Assembly: GCF_023509525.1 (NCBI RefSeq)
Contig: NZ_JAKNCJ010000002.1
Coordinates: 186,001 to 250,000 of the forward strand
Reading direction: 5' to 3'
DNA: 64,000 nt
DNA from: Brachybacterium equifaecis
Lineage (GTDB): Bacteria > Actinomycetota > Actinomycetes > Actinomycetales > Dermabacteraceae
The first letter of the stretch is position 1. Each line of letters starts with the position of its first letter. Under the pieces are notes generated by a model. The model was not told the origin of the DNA, made no database searches, and saw only the letters and a list, made by a program, of their open reading frames with translations. This document shows, one piece after another, positions 26,556 to 35,549 of the stretch. Both the position numbers and the translations under genes were made by a program.

Positions 26556-28409
26556 GTGTCGCACGACGAGTACGAGGGCGCGCACCTGCCCGGGAACCGC
26601 GGGGCCGACGGCTTCGACCGCGGGGCTGAGGATGCGGGGCGGGACCTGGATGCCGAGGTCTTCGGCTCCGAGGCGCAGGGATCGGCGGGCGCCTCGACCG
26701 GGCGCACCGAGCGGGGTCCGGATCGCACGGGACGCCGCGCGGTCATCGCCGGCGGAGCGGTCGCGCTCGCCGCGCTCGGCGGCGGGGCCGCCGCGCTGAT
26801 GGTCGTGAACCGCGACCGCCTCCCCGTGATCGGCGGCGGATCCGACGGCGGCGGCCGGGCGCCCTCGCGCACCGACGCGACCACCGCCCCGCCCCCGCCT
26901 CCGCCCGCGGAGGTCGCGCGGGCGGCTGTCGCGGCACTGCCGGACCAGTCGGCCCTCGTCCCCGAGCTCGCGACCACCGACCTCTCGCGCACCGGGATGC
27001 TGGTCTCCTTCCCCCGGATCCCGGGGGCGCGCGGCCTCAGCGAGGCCATCGACATCGCCGCCGGCAAGATGCTGCGGGAGCGGCTGTTCCGGGGGCAGAG
27101 CGCGACGCTCACGGCGGCGGGGCGCGTCATCGCCTCCGGTTCCGGCGTGCTCGGCGTGCTCCTGGACGCGACCGACGAGCAGGGCCCCAGCGCGAGCCTG
27201 CTGTGGTATCGCGCCGAGGGGGACCGCCCCTTCACCTCCCCCGCCCTCGTGCGCGCCGAGAGCTGGGGCGCCCTGCGCGACGCCGTCCTCTCCGCGGCGG
27301 CCGGCGTCGAGGGCACCGATCCGGAGGAGCTGCGCTCCCTCCTGCAGGAGCAGCCGCGGCCCTTCGGCAACGGACCTGCGCTCCTCCCCCAGGCCGACGG
27401 CGCACTCCAGGTGCTCTTCCCCTCGGCCAGCGCCGGCGGCTCCCGCGGCGAGCTCGTGCTGACCGTCCCCGCCGCGACCGCCGCCTCCCTCCTCTCGGAG
27501 GACGGCGCGGCGGTGCAGCAGGCCCTCGCCGCCCCGGCGCCCTTCGATCCCTCGCTGCGCACGGCGCCCGGGGACTCCCATGACGGCGACGCGCTCTACG
27601 TGCTGCCCGCCGAGGTGGACGCCCCCGCTCCCGCCCGCGTCTCGGAGGCCCCCGGTCCCCGCACGCAGCTCGCGCCCCTCGTCGGCGACGGAGTGCGCCC
27701 CGCGAGCGTGGTCGCGCCGGACGCCTCGCGCCTGCGGTCGGTCTCCCTCACGCTGGACGACGGCCCCAGCCCGGATCTGAACGCCCGGGTCCGCGGGGAC
27801 TTCGCCGCGGCTCAGGCCGCCGCCACGTTCTTCATGATCGGCCAGTCGGTCGCCGAATGGCCCGATGCCGTCGCGAAGACCTGCGCCGACGGCCATGAGA
27901 TCTCCAGCCACTCCTGGTCGCACCCGCAGCTCACGAAGCTGAGCGCCGACTCCCTCGCGAGCCAGCTCCAGCGCACCACCGACGCGATCATCGAGGCGTG
28001 CGGCCGCGTCCCGTTCTCGATGCGCCCGCCGTACGGCGCCCGCAACGGGAACGTCGACGACGCCGCCGCGGCCCTCGGCCAGAGCGTGCAGATCTGGGAC
28101 GTGGACACCCTGGACTGGCAGAGCAAGAGCCCCCAGAAGATCATGGGCCACGTGGACAGCGAGACCCGGCGCGGGTCCCTGATGCTGATCCACGAGATCC
28201 ACCCGACCTCCGCGGAGGCGATCCCGATGATCCTGGACTGGTTCGCGAGCAACGGCTACACGACGTTCACCTGCGCCGAGCTCGGCCAGAACCAGATGTA
28301 CGCCGGCTGCCACTACACGCGCGGCCTCGTGCACGGCCACGTCGTCACGGGGCCCACCGGCTCCGCGAGCGAGGGCGGGGGTGCGAGCGACGGCGGCGGC
28401 CAGGGCTGA
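26556..28409 (+). CDS. Membrane-anchored polysaccharide deacetylase (NodB domain)
   Basis: Predicted extracytoplasmic de-N-acetylase of a cell-wall or surface polysaccharide; 617 residues. It has an acidic cytoplasmic stretch, an uncleaved membrane helix at about residues 61-86 preceded by arginines, a proline-rich linker, an unassigned region at about 100-385, and a C-terminal NodB domain at about 395-590. NodB motifs are complete: TLDDGPSPD, HSWSHPQ (the metal His-x3-His) and RPPYGARNGN, then DVDTLDWQ and LIHEIHPT. The start is GTG at 26556 with GAGGAG five nt upstream. The 250-nt gap after aspA has a 7-bp hairpin at 26437-26457 and no gene. Substrate unknown; the middle region matches nothing I recognise. 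Confidence 0.88.
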   Translation: MSHDEYEGAHLPGNRGADGFDRGAEDAGRDLDAEVFGSEAQGSAGASTGRTERGPDRTGRRAVIAGGAVALAALGGGAAALMVVNRDRLPVIGGGSDGGGRAPSRTDATTAPPPPPPAEVARAAVAALPDQSALVPELATTDLSRTGMLVSFPRIPGARGLSEAIDIAAGKMLRERLFRGQSATLTAAGRVIASGSGVLGVLLDATDEQGPSASLLWYRAEGDRPFTSPALVRAESWGALRDAVLSAAAGVEGTDPEELRSLLQEQPRPFGNGPALLPQADGALQVLFPSASAGGSRGELVLTVPAATAASLLSEDGAAVQQALAAPAPFDPSLRTAPGDSHDGDALYVLPAEVDAPAPARVSEAPGPRTQLAPLVGDGVRPASVVAPDASRLRSVSLTLDDGPSPDLNARVRGDFAAAQAAATFFMIGQSVAEWPDAVAKTCADGHEISSHSWSHPQLTKLSADSLASQLQRTTDAIIEACGRVPFSMRPPYGARNGNVDDAAAALGQSVQIWDVDTLDWQSKSPQKIMGHVDSETRRGSLMLIHEIHPTSAEAIPMILDWFASNGYTTFTCAELGQNQMYAGCHYTRGLVHGHVVTGPTGSASEGGGASDGGGQG

Positions 28410-28422
28410 GAGCCCCGGATGC

Positions 28423-28463
28423 GCAGACGGCGCCTGCCCCCAGCGGGGGCGGGCGCCGTCTGC
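28423..28463. terminator. Bidirectional terminator deacetylase / ppk2
   Basis: Nineteen-nt arms (GCAGACGGCGCC... and ...GGCGCCGTCTGC) with a single G-U wobble and a 3-nt loop, between convergent stops. It is one of the longest stems in the window. Confidence 0.8.
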
Positions 28464-28506
28464 GCTTCACGACCGGCGCGCGCGCCGGGTCAGGGCCGCG
28501 AGCGCA

Positions 28507-29412
28507 TCACTCGTCGGCCTCCTCCTTCTTGCCGCGCATGACGAGCTTCGGATCCGGGGTGCCGACAACCTCGTGGTTCTTGTCCTCGTACTCGAACTGC
28601 GAGAGGAAGTAGCGCATCGCGTTCACGCGGGCGCGCTTCTTGTCGTTCGAGCGGATGATCGTCCACGGCGCGTACTTCTTGTCGGTGCGCCGGAACATCT
28701 CCTCCTTCGCCTCCGTGTAGGCCTCCCAGCGGTCGAGGGACTCGAGGTCCATCGGGGAGAGCTTCCAGCGGCGCACCGGATCGAGCTGGCGGATCGCGAA
28801 GCGGGTGCGCTGCTCCTTCTGGGAGACGGAGAACCACAGCTTCGTGACGTGGATGCCGGACTCCACCAGCATCCGCTCGTACTGGGGCGCCTGGTTCATG
28901 AACGCCTCGTACTCCTCGTCGGTGCAGAAGCCCATCACGCGCTCCACGCCCGCGCGGTTGTACCAGGAGCGGTCGAACAGCACCATCTCGCCCTCGGTGG
29001 GGAGGTGCTGGGTGTAGCGCTGGAAGTACCACTGGCCGCGCTCGCGGTCGCTGGGCTTGTTCAGGGCCACGGTGCGCGCGGTGCGAGGGTTCAGGTGCTC
29101 GGTGAAGCGCTTGATGGTGCCGCCCTTGCCGGCGGCGTCCCGGCCCTCGAAGATGATGATGGCCTTCTTGTCGTTGTCCTCGAGCCAGTACTGGAACTTC
29201 AGCAGCTCCACCTGCAGCTTGTACTTCTCGAGCTCGTACTCCTCGCGATCCATGCGCGTGTCGTACGGGTAGCCCTCCTGCCAGGTGTACACGGGGTTGC
29301 CCTGGGGATCGATGAGATCCGGATCCGGGGTGTGGCCGTCCTGGACGGTGTACCCCTCGTCGCGCAGGTGCTCGATGTACTCGCGCAGGCTCTGGTTGTC
29401 CGGGATCCTCAC
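28507..29412 (-). CDS. ppk2: Polyphosphate kinase 2 family protein
   Basis: Uses polyphosphate to phosphorylate nucleoside diphosphates, or the reverse; 301 residues, single-domain class I type. Walker A GRDAAGKGG is at about residues 90-98 and the lid/Walker B segment FDRSWYNRAGVERVMGF at about 140-158. The conserved C-terminal WTIIRSNDKKRARVNAMRY is also present. The start is GTG at 29412 with GAGGAGG upstream. It stands alone between purH and the deacetylase gene, bounded by terminators on both sides. Confidence 0.93.
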   Translation of the reverse strand: MRIPDNQSLREYIEHLRDEGYTVQDGHTPDPDLIDPQGNPVYTWQEGYPYDTRMDREEYELEKYKLQVELLKFQYWLEDNDKKAIIIFEGRDAAGKGGTIKRFTEHLNPRTARTVALNKPSDRERGQWYFQRYTQHLPTEGEMVLFDRSWYNRAGVERVMGFCTDEEYEAFMNQAPQYERMLVESGIHVTKLWFSVSQKEQRTRFAIRQLDPVRRWKLSPMDLESLDRWEAYTEAKEEMFRRTDKKYAPWTIIRSNDKKRARVNAMRYFLSQFEYEDKNHEVVGTPDPKLVMRGKKEEADE

Positions 29413-29502
29413 GGGGGCCTCCTCTAGGGGGAACGGCGTGCGGCCTCATCCCTGAGCCCGCACGCGCACGGTGTCATGCGCCCCACGATAGGCGGTGAAG
29501 AT

Positions 29503-29533
29503 GGCGCCCGGGTGAACACAGGTCCCGGGCGCC
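29503..29533 (-). terminator. purH terminator
   Basis: Perfect 10-bp arms GGCGCCCGGG and CCCGGGCGCC around an 11-nt loop, 20 nt beyond the purH stop. Confidence 0.65.
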
Positions 29534-29552
29534 TCCTCGACCCCCGCGCGGC

Positions 29553-31199
29553 TCAGTGCGCGAAGTGCCGCGTGCCCGTCAGGTAGAGGCTCACGCCGGC
29601 GTCGGCGCAGGCCTGGATGACCTCGTCGTCGCGGATCGATCCGCCCGGCTGCACGATGGCGCTGACGCCGGCCTCGATGAGGATCTGCACGCCGTCGGCG
29701 AAGGGGAAGAACGCGTCCGACGCCGCGACCGCGCCCCGGGCCCGCTCCGGAGCCTGCTCGCCGTCGGCGTGCTCGCCGAGGCTGTTGGCGCGGGCGACCG
29801 CGAGGCGGCAGGAGTCCAGGCGGTTGACCTGGCCCATTCCGATGCCGACGGCCGCGCCGTCCTTCGCCAGCAGGATGGCGTTGGACTTCACCGCGCGGAT
29901 CGCGCTCCACGCGAAGGCGAGGTCCGCGAGGGTCGCCTCGTCGGCGACCGGGCCGGCGGCGAGGGTCCAGGACTCGGGGGCATCGCCCGGCCCCTGGTAG
30001 GTGTCGGCGTCCTGCAGCAGCCATCCGCCGCTGATGCGGCGCTGCTCGACGCCGGGGCGCTGGTTCTCGCCGATCTGCAGGATGCGCAGGTTCTTCTTCG
30101 TGCGCAGCACCTCGAGCGCATCGTCCTCGAAGCCGGGCGCGGCGATGACCTCGGTGAACACGGGCTTCACCTGCTGGGCCATCGCGAGGGTGACGGGGCG
30201 GTTCGCGGCGATGACGCCGCCGTAGGCCGAGACGGGGTCGGTGCCGTGGGCGCGCGCGTGGGCGAGCGCGATGTCCTCGCCGTCGGCGCAGACCGCCGCA
30301 CCGCAAGGGTTGTTGTGCTTGGTGACGACGACCGCCGGGCGCTCGTGGTCGAAGGCGGCGCGGATCGCGGCGTCGGCGTCCACGAAGTTGTTGAAGCTCA
30401 TCTCCTTGCCGCCGAGCTGCTCGGCGGAGGCCAGGGAGCCGGGGACGTCCAGCGGCAGCAGGCGCGCGCGCTGATGGGGGTTCTCGCCGTAGCGCAGGGT
30501 CTTCACCCCGAGCTCCGCGGCCTCCGCCTCGTCGAGCTCGAGGAGCTCCGCGATCGCGTCGCCGCCCGGAGCGCCCGCCGCGTTCGAGTCCTCCTCGTCA
30601 GGGGCGTCGACCTGGGCGAGGGTCCAGTCGGCGATGGCCTGGTCGTAGTCCGCGATGCGGCCGAACGCGACGGCCGCGAGCTCCTGGCGCTCGGCGCGCG
30701 TGAACCCGCCCTGACCGGCGGCGCGGCCGGCGAGCGCGTAGTCGCCGGCGTCGACGACCACGGCCACCGAGGCGAAGTTCTTCGCGGCGCTGCGCACCAT
30801 GGCGGGCCCGCCGATATCGATCTTCTCGATGATCTCCTCGAAGGTGCCGCCCGCGGCGAGCGTCTCCTCGAACGGGTAGAGGTTCACGACCACGAGGTCG
30901 AAGGCGGCGATGCCGTGCTGCTCGAGCTGGGAGCGGTGGCTCTCCAGGTTCCGGTCGGCGAGGATCCCGCCGTGGATCACGGGGTGGAGGGTCTTCACGC
31001 GGCCGTCGAGCATCTCGGGGCTGCCGGTGACCTCGGCGACGTCGACGACGGCGAAGCCTGCGTCGCGGATGGTCTGCGCGGTCGAGCCGGTGGAGACGAT
31101 CTCGACCCCGGCCTCGGAGAGGGCGCGGGCGAGGTCCACGAGCCCGGTCTTGTCGAAGACGGAGACGAGGGCTCGGCGGATGGGCTGGCGATCGGACAC
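29553..31199 (-). CDS. purH: Bifunctional AICAR formyltransferase/IMP cyclohydrolase
   Basis: Last two steps of IMP synthesis; 548 residues. The N-terminal MGS-like IMP cyclohydrolase domain ([37 protein letters not shown]) occupies about 1-150. The AICAR transformylase domain follows, with [23 protein letters not shown] and ISGGWLLQD. The start is GTG at 31199 with AAGGAG upstream. The stop of purN is 41 nt upstream, so purN and purH form an operon as is usual in actinobacteria. The extended reading frame upstream overlaps purN and is not coding. Confidence 0.96.
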   Translation of the reverse strand: MSDRQPIRRALVSVFDKTGLVDLARALSEAGVEIVSTGSTAQTIRDAGFAVVDVAEVTGSPEMLDGRVKTLHPVIHGGILADRNLESHRSQLEQHGIAAFDLVVVNLYPFEETLAAGGTFEEIIEKIDIGGPAMVRSAAKNFASVAVVVDAGDYALAGRAAGQGGFTRAERQELAAVAFGRIADYDQAIADWTLAQVDAPDEEDSNAAGAPGGDAIAELLELDEAEAAELGVKTLRYGENPHQRARLLPLDVPGSLASAEQLGGKEMSFNNFVDADAAIRAAFDHERPAVVVTKHNNPCGAAVCADGEDIALAHARAHGTDPVSAYGGVIAANRPVTLAMAQQVKPVFTEVIAAPGFEDDALEVLRTKKNLRILQIGENQRPGVEQRRISGGWLLQDADTYQGPGDAPESWTLAAGPVADEATLADLAFAWSAIRAVKSNAILLAKDGAAVGIGMGQVNRLDSCRLAVARANSLGEHADGEQAPERARGAVAASDAFFPFADGVQILIEAGVSAIVQPGGSIRDDEVIQACADAGVSLYLTGTRHFAH

Positions 31200-31240
31200 G
31201 GTGCTCCTTGGGAGTGGGGGGCGGTGCGGTGCGGGCAGGT

Positions 31241-31840
31241 TCAGGCGGGCTGGGGGGCGGGGGCGGCGGCGAGGCTGCTCACGACGTCGACCAGCATCTC
31301 GCGCTCGACGACCTTGATGCGCTCGTGCAGGGTCTCCTCGGTGTCGCCCTCGTGCACCTCGACGGCGCGCTGGGCGAGGATGCGGCCCGTGTCGATCCCG
31401 GCATCGACCTCGATGACCGTGGCGCCGGTGATCTTCACGCCGTGCGCGAGAGCGTCGCGCACGCCGTGGGCGCCGGGGAACGAGGGCAGGAGCGCGGGGT
31501 GGGTGTTGATGATGCGGCCGGGGTGCGCGGAGAGCACGGCGGGGCCGACCAGCTTCATGAATCCGGCGAGGACCACGAGATCCGGGAGCGCCCGGCCGGA
31601 GAGCTCGGCGATGGCCGCCGCGAGGGCCCGGTCCCAGTCGGCCCGGGTGGGGTGGTCGCGCAGCGGCACGACGGCGGTGGGGATCGCGGCCTGCCGGGCG
31701 TGCGCGAGGCCGGGGGCGTCGCCGTCGGCCAGGACGCCGACGATCTCGAACGCGGAATCCGGGGCCTGGGCCGCCCGGATCAGGGCAGCGAGGGTGCTGC
31801 CGGTGCCGGAGATCAGGACGATGATGCGCGCTGGAGCCAC
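31241..31840 (-). CDS. purN: Phosphoribosylglycinamide formyltransferase
   Basis: Transfers formyl from N10-formyl-tetrahydrofolate to GAR in purine synthesis; 199 residues. Substrate loop [14 protein letters not shown] begins near residue 8; catalytic Asn/His are in [14 protein letters not shown] and catalytic Asp in [11 protein letters not shown]. The GTG start at 31840 is immediately preceded by a -10-like TACCCT with a 6-nt spacer, so the transcript is predicted leaderless. It is divergent from a small membrane-protein gene only 54 bp away and is followed by purH. Confidence 0.95.
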   Translation of the reverse strand: MAPARIIVLISGTGSTLAALIRAAQAPDSAFEIVGVLADGDAPGLAHARQAAIPTAVVPLRDHPTRADWDRALAAAIAELSGRALPDLVVLAGFMKLVGPAVLSAHPGRIINTHPALLPSFPGAHGVRDALAHGVKITGATVIEVDAGIDTGRILAQRAVEVHEGDTEETLHERIKVVEREMLVDVVSSLAAAPAPQPA

Positions 31841-31846
31841 TCCCCC

Positions 31847-31888
31847 AGGGTAGTCCAGGGGCGGACGCCCAGGCGGGACCGGCACAAT
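31847..31888. promoter_or_regulatory. Interleaved divergent promoters purN / small membrane protein
   Basis: TACCCT (31852-31847, minus) and CACAAT (31883-31888, plus) each end 6 nt from a GTG start. With normal 17-nt spacing each -35 would fall inside the other promoter, so the two genes may compete for polymerase. Confidence 0.55.
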
Positions 31889-31894
31889 GGCGGC

Positions 31895-32326
31895 GTGAGC
31901 AGCCCAGCACCCGAGTCCCCCCGGCCCGCCGCGAGCGAGGAGCCCTCCGATTCCGCGCGGCGGTATCGGCGCGCGCTCTATGCGCTGCTCCTCGCGCTGA
32001 TCACCGCGTGGCTGCTGATGCTCGCTCCCCTGCCGCTGTCCCTCGGCGCCGGCATCGCGGGCCTCGTCGCAGCGGTGCTGCTGGTGCGCATGGTCATCGC
32101 CGCTTGGCGCGACGGGCGACGCCCGATGGCGATCGTCTCGGCTGCCATCGGCTTCCCCGCCATCGCCTCGATCGTGCTGGGCGCGGTGCTCGGAGCCCTG
32201 TTCTACGGCCCCATGTCCGAGCTCGAGCGCTGCCAGTCGCGCGCGCTCACCCATGAGGCGCAGCGCGCCTGCCAGGAGGATGTGCAGAGCTCCGTGGTCA
32301 GCTGGCTCGAGGGCATCGGCGGCTGA
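31895..32326 (+). CDS. Small membrane protein of unknown function
   Basis: 143 residues, not recognised. The N-terminus is hydrophilic and proline-rich. Predicted membrane helices lie at about 36-54 ([20 protein letters not shown]), 60-78 and 88-110, and a C-terminal extracytoplasmic segment has two cysteines ([19 protein letters not shown]) that could pair. The start is GTG at 31895, leaderless by the CACAAT box. It is divergent from purN and convergent with the DUF6350-type gene, and may be linked to membrane or purine physiology by position only. Confidence 0.7.
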   Translation: MSSPAPESPRPAASEEPSDSARRYRRALYALLLALITAWLLMLAPLPLSLGAGIAGLVAAVLLVRMVIAAWRDGRRPMAIVSAAIGFPAIASIVLGAVLGALFYGPMSELERCQSRALTHEAQRACQEDVQSSVVSWLEGIGG

Positions 32327-32363
32327 GTCCTGCCGACGGCCCGCGCGCTGCGGGCCGCAGGCG

Positions 32364-34064
32364 TCAGCGCAGCCCCTGGCGCGGGCTGCGCGGACCGCGC
32401 GGAGCTCGACGAGTCACCGGCTCCTCGGGATCATCGGCGAGGGCCTCGCTTCCCGTGCCATCGTGCGCGGCATCCGGGCCGACAGCTTCCGTGCCGACGG
32501 CGCCCGCGCCCTCGGACTCGAGCGCTTCAGCGCCTTGCGCAGTGTCGTCTGGCGCAGTTCCGTCTGGCGCAGTGTCGTCGGCCCCCGCAACATCTGCACC
32601 ATGTCCGGGCCTCTCCGACGCGGCGCTGCTCTCCTCCCCGTCCGTCCCCTCCGAAGCCGGGTCGGCCTCGGCGTGCGCTGTGAGGGCGGCGGCCTCGGCG
32701 GCCATCGCGGCGCGGCGCTCTCGGCCGGCGGCCGTCATCGGCACCGCGGGATCCTGCGCTGCGGGGCGCTCCGCGCGCTCGACGGCCTCCGCCTGCTCCA
32801 CCCGCGCGCGCAGCCCGGTCAGCTGCCCCCGGATCCACGGCAGGGCAGGGCTCATGCAGATCGCGCAGGTGAGAGCGCTCGTCACCGCCACGATGATCGT
32901 CAGCGGGAGCAGGAGGGTCCCCACCTGCGGGCCGAGCTCGGCGAGCGCCTCCTGGCCGATGCGCCCTGCGCACAGGGACGCGAGGACCAGGATGACGGCG
33001 ATGAGCAGGATCGGATAGGCCAGGAGCAGGATCCAGCGCTCGCGCGGCGCCGCCGCGGCGGCGCCGTCGGCCAGTCGCACCGCCCCGGCGGCGATCGCCG
33101 CGACCGGCAGGAGGGCGAGCAGCCAGAACCACCAGGGCGAGGCGCCCGGGGAGGGCACGATCGCGAGCAGCGGCAGCGCGGGCAGCACCCCTGTGGTGGT
33201 GCCGCCGAGGGAGATCGCGGTGCCCGTGCCGATCGCGACCGTCCCCCCGAGGAGCACGACCACGGCCCACACCGCCGCGAGCGGGAGCAGGGCGAGCTGC
33301 AGGAGCGTCAGCACCGCCCCGCCGACGGCGCCGGGGGCGAGCTGCCCGAACAGCGCCGAGATGGCGGACAGGCGCACTGCGATCATCACCGTGCACGCGA
33401 GCATCCCGCTCGCGAGCAGCCCCAGCAGCGCGATCCCGAGCGCGCGCACGAGCGCTCCCCACGGCGAGGGGATCAGGTCCAGGAGCCGCACGGCGGGGAT
33501 GCTGCCGTGCGCGGGACGGCGCAGCGCCGCGAGGCAGCCGGCCGCCCCGCCGAGCAGCGCGAGCAGCAGCGCGGAGACGACGGCGGAGGCGATCACGGGC
33601 TGGACCAGGGGCGTGCGCGCCATCGCGGCGAGCAGCCCGATGCCCGCGGCGTAGACCGCGACGAACAGGGCCAGACTGGTCGCAGCGTCGCGCAGGGCGT
33701 GCGGCCGCAGCCTGCCGTCGTCCTGGACGAGGAGCAGGGAGCGCGCGGCGCGGCGCATGGCGAGGCCCGCGACGATGGCGAGCAGCGCCGTCAGCCCCAA
33801 CGGCAGCAGCGTGATCGAGCCGGTGATGGTGCCTGCCGGGAGCACGAGGCTGCCGCCGTGGGCGAGCACCAGTGCGCTCAGCCCGAGCAGGATCGCGTCC
33901 AGCAGGCCCATCCCGCCGCCGCTGCCCGCCTGCGCGGCGATCGCGGGGATCACGGCGAGACCGAGGGCGCTGAGCAGGCAGACCATCGCCGCGATCAGCC
34001 CGCTGAGCACGGGGGCGGCGAGACGTTCCGGGCTGCTCGCGAGGGGCATGGGCGTGCGCTCCAT
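32364..34064 (-). CDS. DUF6350-type polytopic membrane protein
   Basis: 566 residues. About ten or eleven hydrophobic helices span residues 15-420, followed by a long acidic, Ala/Thr-rich disordered tail with short repeats (DDTAPDGTAPDDTAQ). The family is the actinobacterial DUF6350 group usually found beside purN/purH, sometimes linked to cell division; the function is not established. ATG at 34064. It is divergent from menF, 107 bp away. The assignment rests on topology and neighbourhood. Confidence 0.7.
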   Translation of the reverse strand: MERTPMPLASSPERLAAPVLSGLIAAMVCLLSALGLAVIPAIAAQAGSGGGMGLLDAILLGLSALVLAHGGSLVLPAGTITGSITLLPLGLTALLAIVAGLAMRRAARSLLLVQDDGRLRPHALRDAATSLALFVAVYAAGIGLLAAMARTPLVQPVIASAVVSALLLALLGGAAGCLAALRRPAHGSIPAVRLLDLIPSPWGALVRALGIALLGLLASGMLACTVMIAVRLSAISALFGQLAPGAVGGAVLTLLQLALLPLAAVWAVVVLLGGTVAIGTGTAISLGGTTTGVLPALPLLAIVPSPGASPWWFWLLALLPVAAIAAGAVRLADGAAAAAPRERWILLLAYPILLIAVILVLASLCAGRIGQEALAELGPQVGTLLLPLTIIVAVTSALTCAICMSPALPWIRGQLTGLRARVEQAEAVERAERPAAQDPAVPMTAAGRERRAAMAAEAAALTAHAEADPASEGTDGEESSAASERPGHGADVAGADDTAPDGTAPDDTAQGAEALESEGAGAVGTEAVGPDAAHDGTGSEALADDPEEPVTRRAPRGPRSPRQGLR

Positions 34065-34158
34065 CCGTCAGAAGTCCGGCCTCGCGGGGAAGGGTCGAGG
34101 CCGCGGTCCACTCTCCCCTCCCCGGCGGCGGCAAGTCCAGCGCGCAGGTGCCGTGTCG

Positions 34159-34164
34159 CATAAT
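34159..34164 (+). promoter_or_regulatory. -10 box of leaderless menF
   Basis: CATAAT ends 7 nt before the ATG at 34172, so the transcript should begin at or one base before the start codon. No Shine-Dalgarno sequence is present. The -35 is weak. Confidence 0.55.
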
Positions 34165-34171
34165 CGTGCTG

Positions 34172-35488
34172 ATGTCCATCTCACCCCCGCCCCTGGATCC
34201 TGCGCGCGCGACGGCGAGCGCCCCTCCCGGCGCGGCCGATGCGCTGCCGGTGCTCCACGTGCGCACCCTGCGGATCGAGGAGAGCGCGGACGTCCTGGGC
34301 CACCTCCCCGCGGGCCTGACCGCCGCGTGGCTGCGCCACGGCCAGGGGCTCGTGGGCGTCGGCGCCGCATGGGCGCTGGAGACCGCAGGCCCTGACCGGT
34401 TCCGCACCGCCTCCGTGCGCTTCCAGGCGCTGTGCGCGCAGGCGAGGATCGATGACGAGGTGCGCGAGCGCGGCACGGCGCTGATCGCCTTCGGCTCCTT
34501 CTCGTATGCCGCGGACTCCGCCCGGCCCTCGCGACTGCTGGTGCCGCGGGCGGTGCTGGGATCAGCCGAGGGCTCGGCATTCCTGACCCTCGTCGGCGTC
34601 GATGAGGAGCCGGAGGTGCCGGGCGACTGGCGGGACCTGTTCCCGACCACCCCGTCCGCTCCCCCGGCGGCGCAGGTCGAGGTGGAGACCGAGCACACGA
34701 GCGTGCACTACCAGGCCCTGGTGGGCGAGGCGATCGAGCGCATCCGCGCCGGCGAGGCCGACAAGGTCGTGCTCTCGGAGAGCACGCACCTGCGGGTGGA
34801 TCCGGCTCCGCCCGTCGCGGCGATGGTGCGTCGGCTCGCCGCCGCCTACCCGAGCACGTGGACCTACCACCTGGGCGACGTCCTGGGCGCCTCCCCCGAG
34901 ATGCTGGCCGACACCGATCGCGGCCGCGTGTTCTCCCGCGTGCTCGCGGGCTCGCGGCCCGTGGCCGACGGGGCGGAGCTCGCGGAGTCGGATCGCCGCG
35001 CCTTCCGCGCCGATCCGAAGGAGCGCTCCGAGCACGCCTATGCGATCGACTCGGTGACCTCGCGGCTCGCAGATCTCACGGTCGACCTCGCGTCCTCCCC
35101 GGAGCCGTTCGTGCTGCGCCTGCCCGGCATCGAGCATCTCGCCTCCGACGTCTCCGGGCACCTCCGCCAGGGCGTCAGCAGCCTCGACGTCGCCGGGGCC
35201 CTGCACCCCTCGGCGGCGGTGAGCGGGAGCCCCCGCGAGGCGGCCGACGCGATCATCGCCCGCCTCGAGGACCGCGATCGCGGCGGCTATGCGGCGCCCG
35301 TGGGATGGATGGACGCGCGCGGCGATGGCCAGTGGGCGATCGCCCTGCGCATGGCGCACCTCGAGGGACCGGGCGCGCTGCGGGCCCAGGCGGGCGGCGG
35401 CATCGTCGAGGGCTCCGACCCCGTGCTGGAGCACGCCGAGGCGATCGCGAAGACCCGCCCGATCCTGCGAGCGGTCCGCGGGGACTGA
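34172..35488 (+). CDS. menF: Isochorismate synthase
   Basis: Converts chorismate to isochorismate, the first committed step to menaquinone; 438 residues. The C-terminal chorismate-binding domain has ERIRAGEADKVVLSE, LGASPEMLADTDRGRVFSRV, LAGSRPVADG, GHLRQGVSSLDVAGALHPSA and the active-site AGGGIVEGSDP near the end. The N-terminal 160 residues are variable, as in the family. It faces away from menD; the genes for the following steps are on both strands within 10 kb, so menF belongs to this menaquinone cluster rather than to a siderophore pathway. Confidence 0.9.
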   Translation: MSISPPPLDPARATASAPPGAADALPVLHVRTLRIEESADVLGHLPAGLTAAWLRHGQGLVGVGAAWALETAGPDRFRTASVRFQALCAQARIDDEVRERGTALIAFGSFSYAADSARPSRLLVPRAVLGSAEGSAFLTLVGVDEEPEVPGDWRDLFPTTPSAPPAAQVEVETEHTSVHYQALVGEAIERIRAGEADKVVLSESTHLRVDPAPPVAAMVRRLAAAYPSTWTYHLGDVLGASPEMLADTDRGRVFSRVLAGSRPVADGAELAESDRRAFRADPKERSEHAYAIDSVTSRLADLTVDLASSPEPFVLRLPGIEHLASDVSGHLRQGVSSLDVAGALHPSAAVSGSPREAADAIIARLEDRDRGGYAAPVGWMDARGDGQWAIALRMAHLEGPGALRAQAGGGIVEGSDPVLEHAEAIAKTRPILRAVRGD

Positions 35489-35549
35489 GCCCCAGCCCTC
35501 GGAGCAGCGGCCGCAGGGCCGGGCGCGCCCGGGCACGGGGCGGCGCCGG

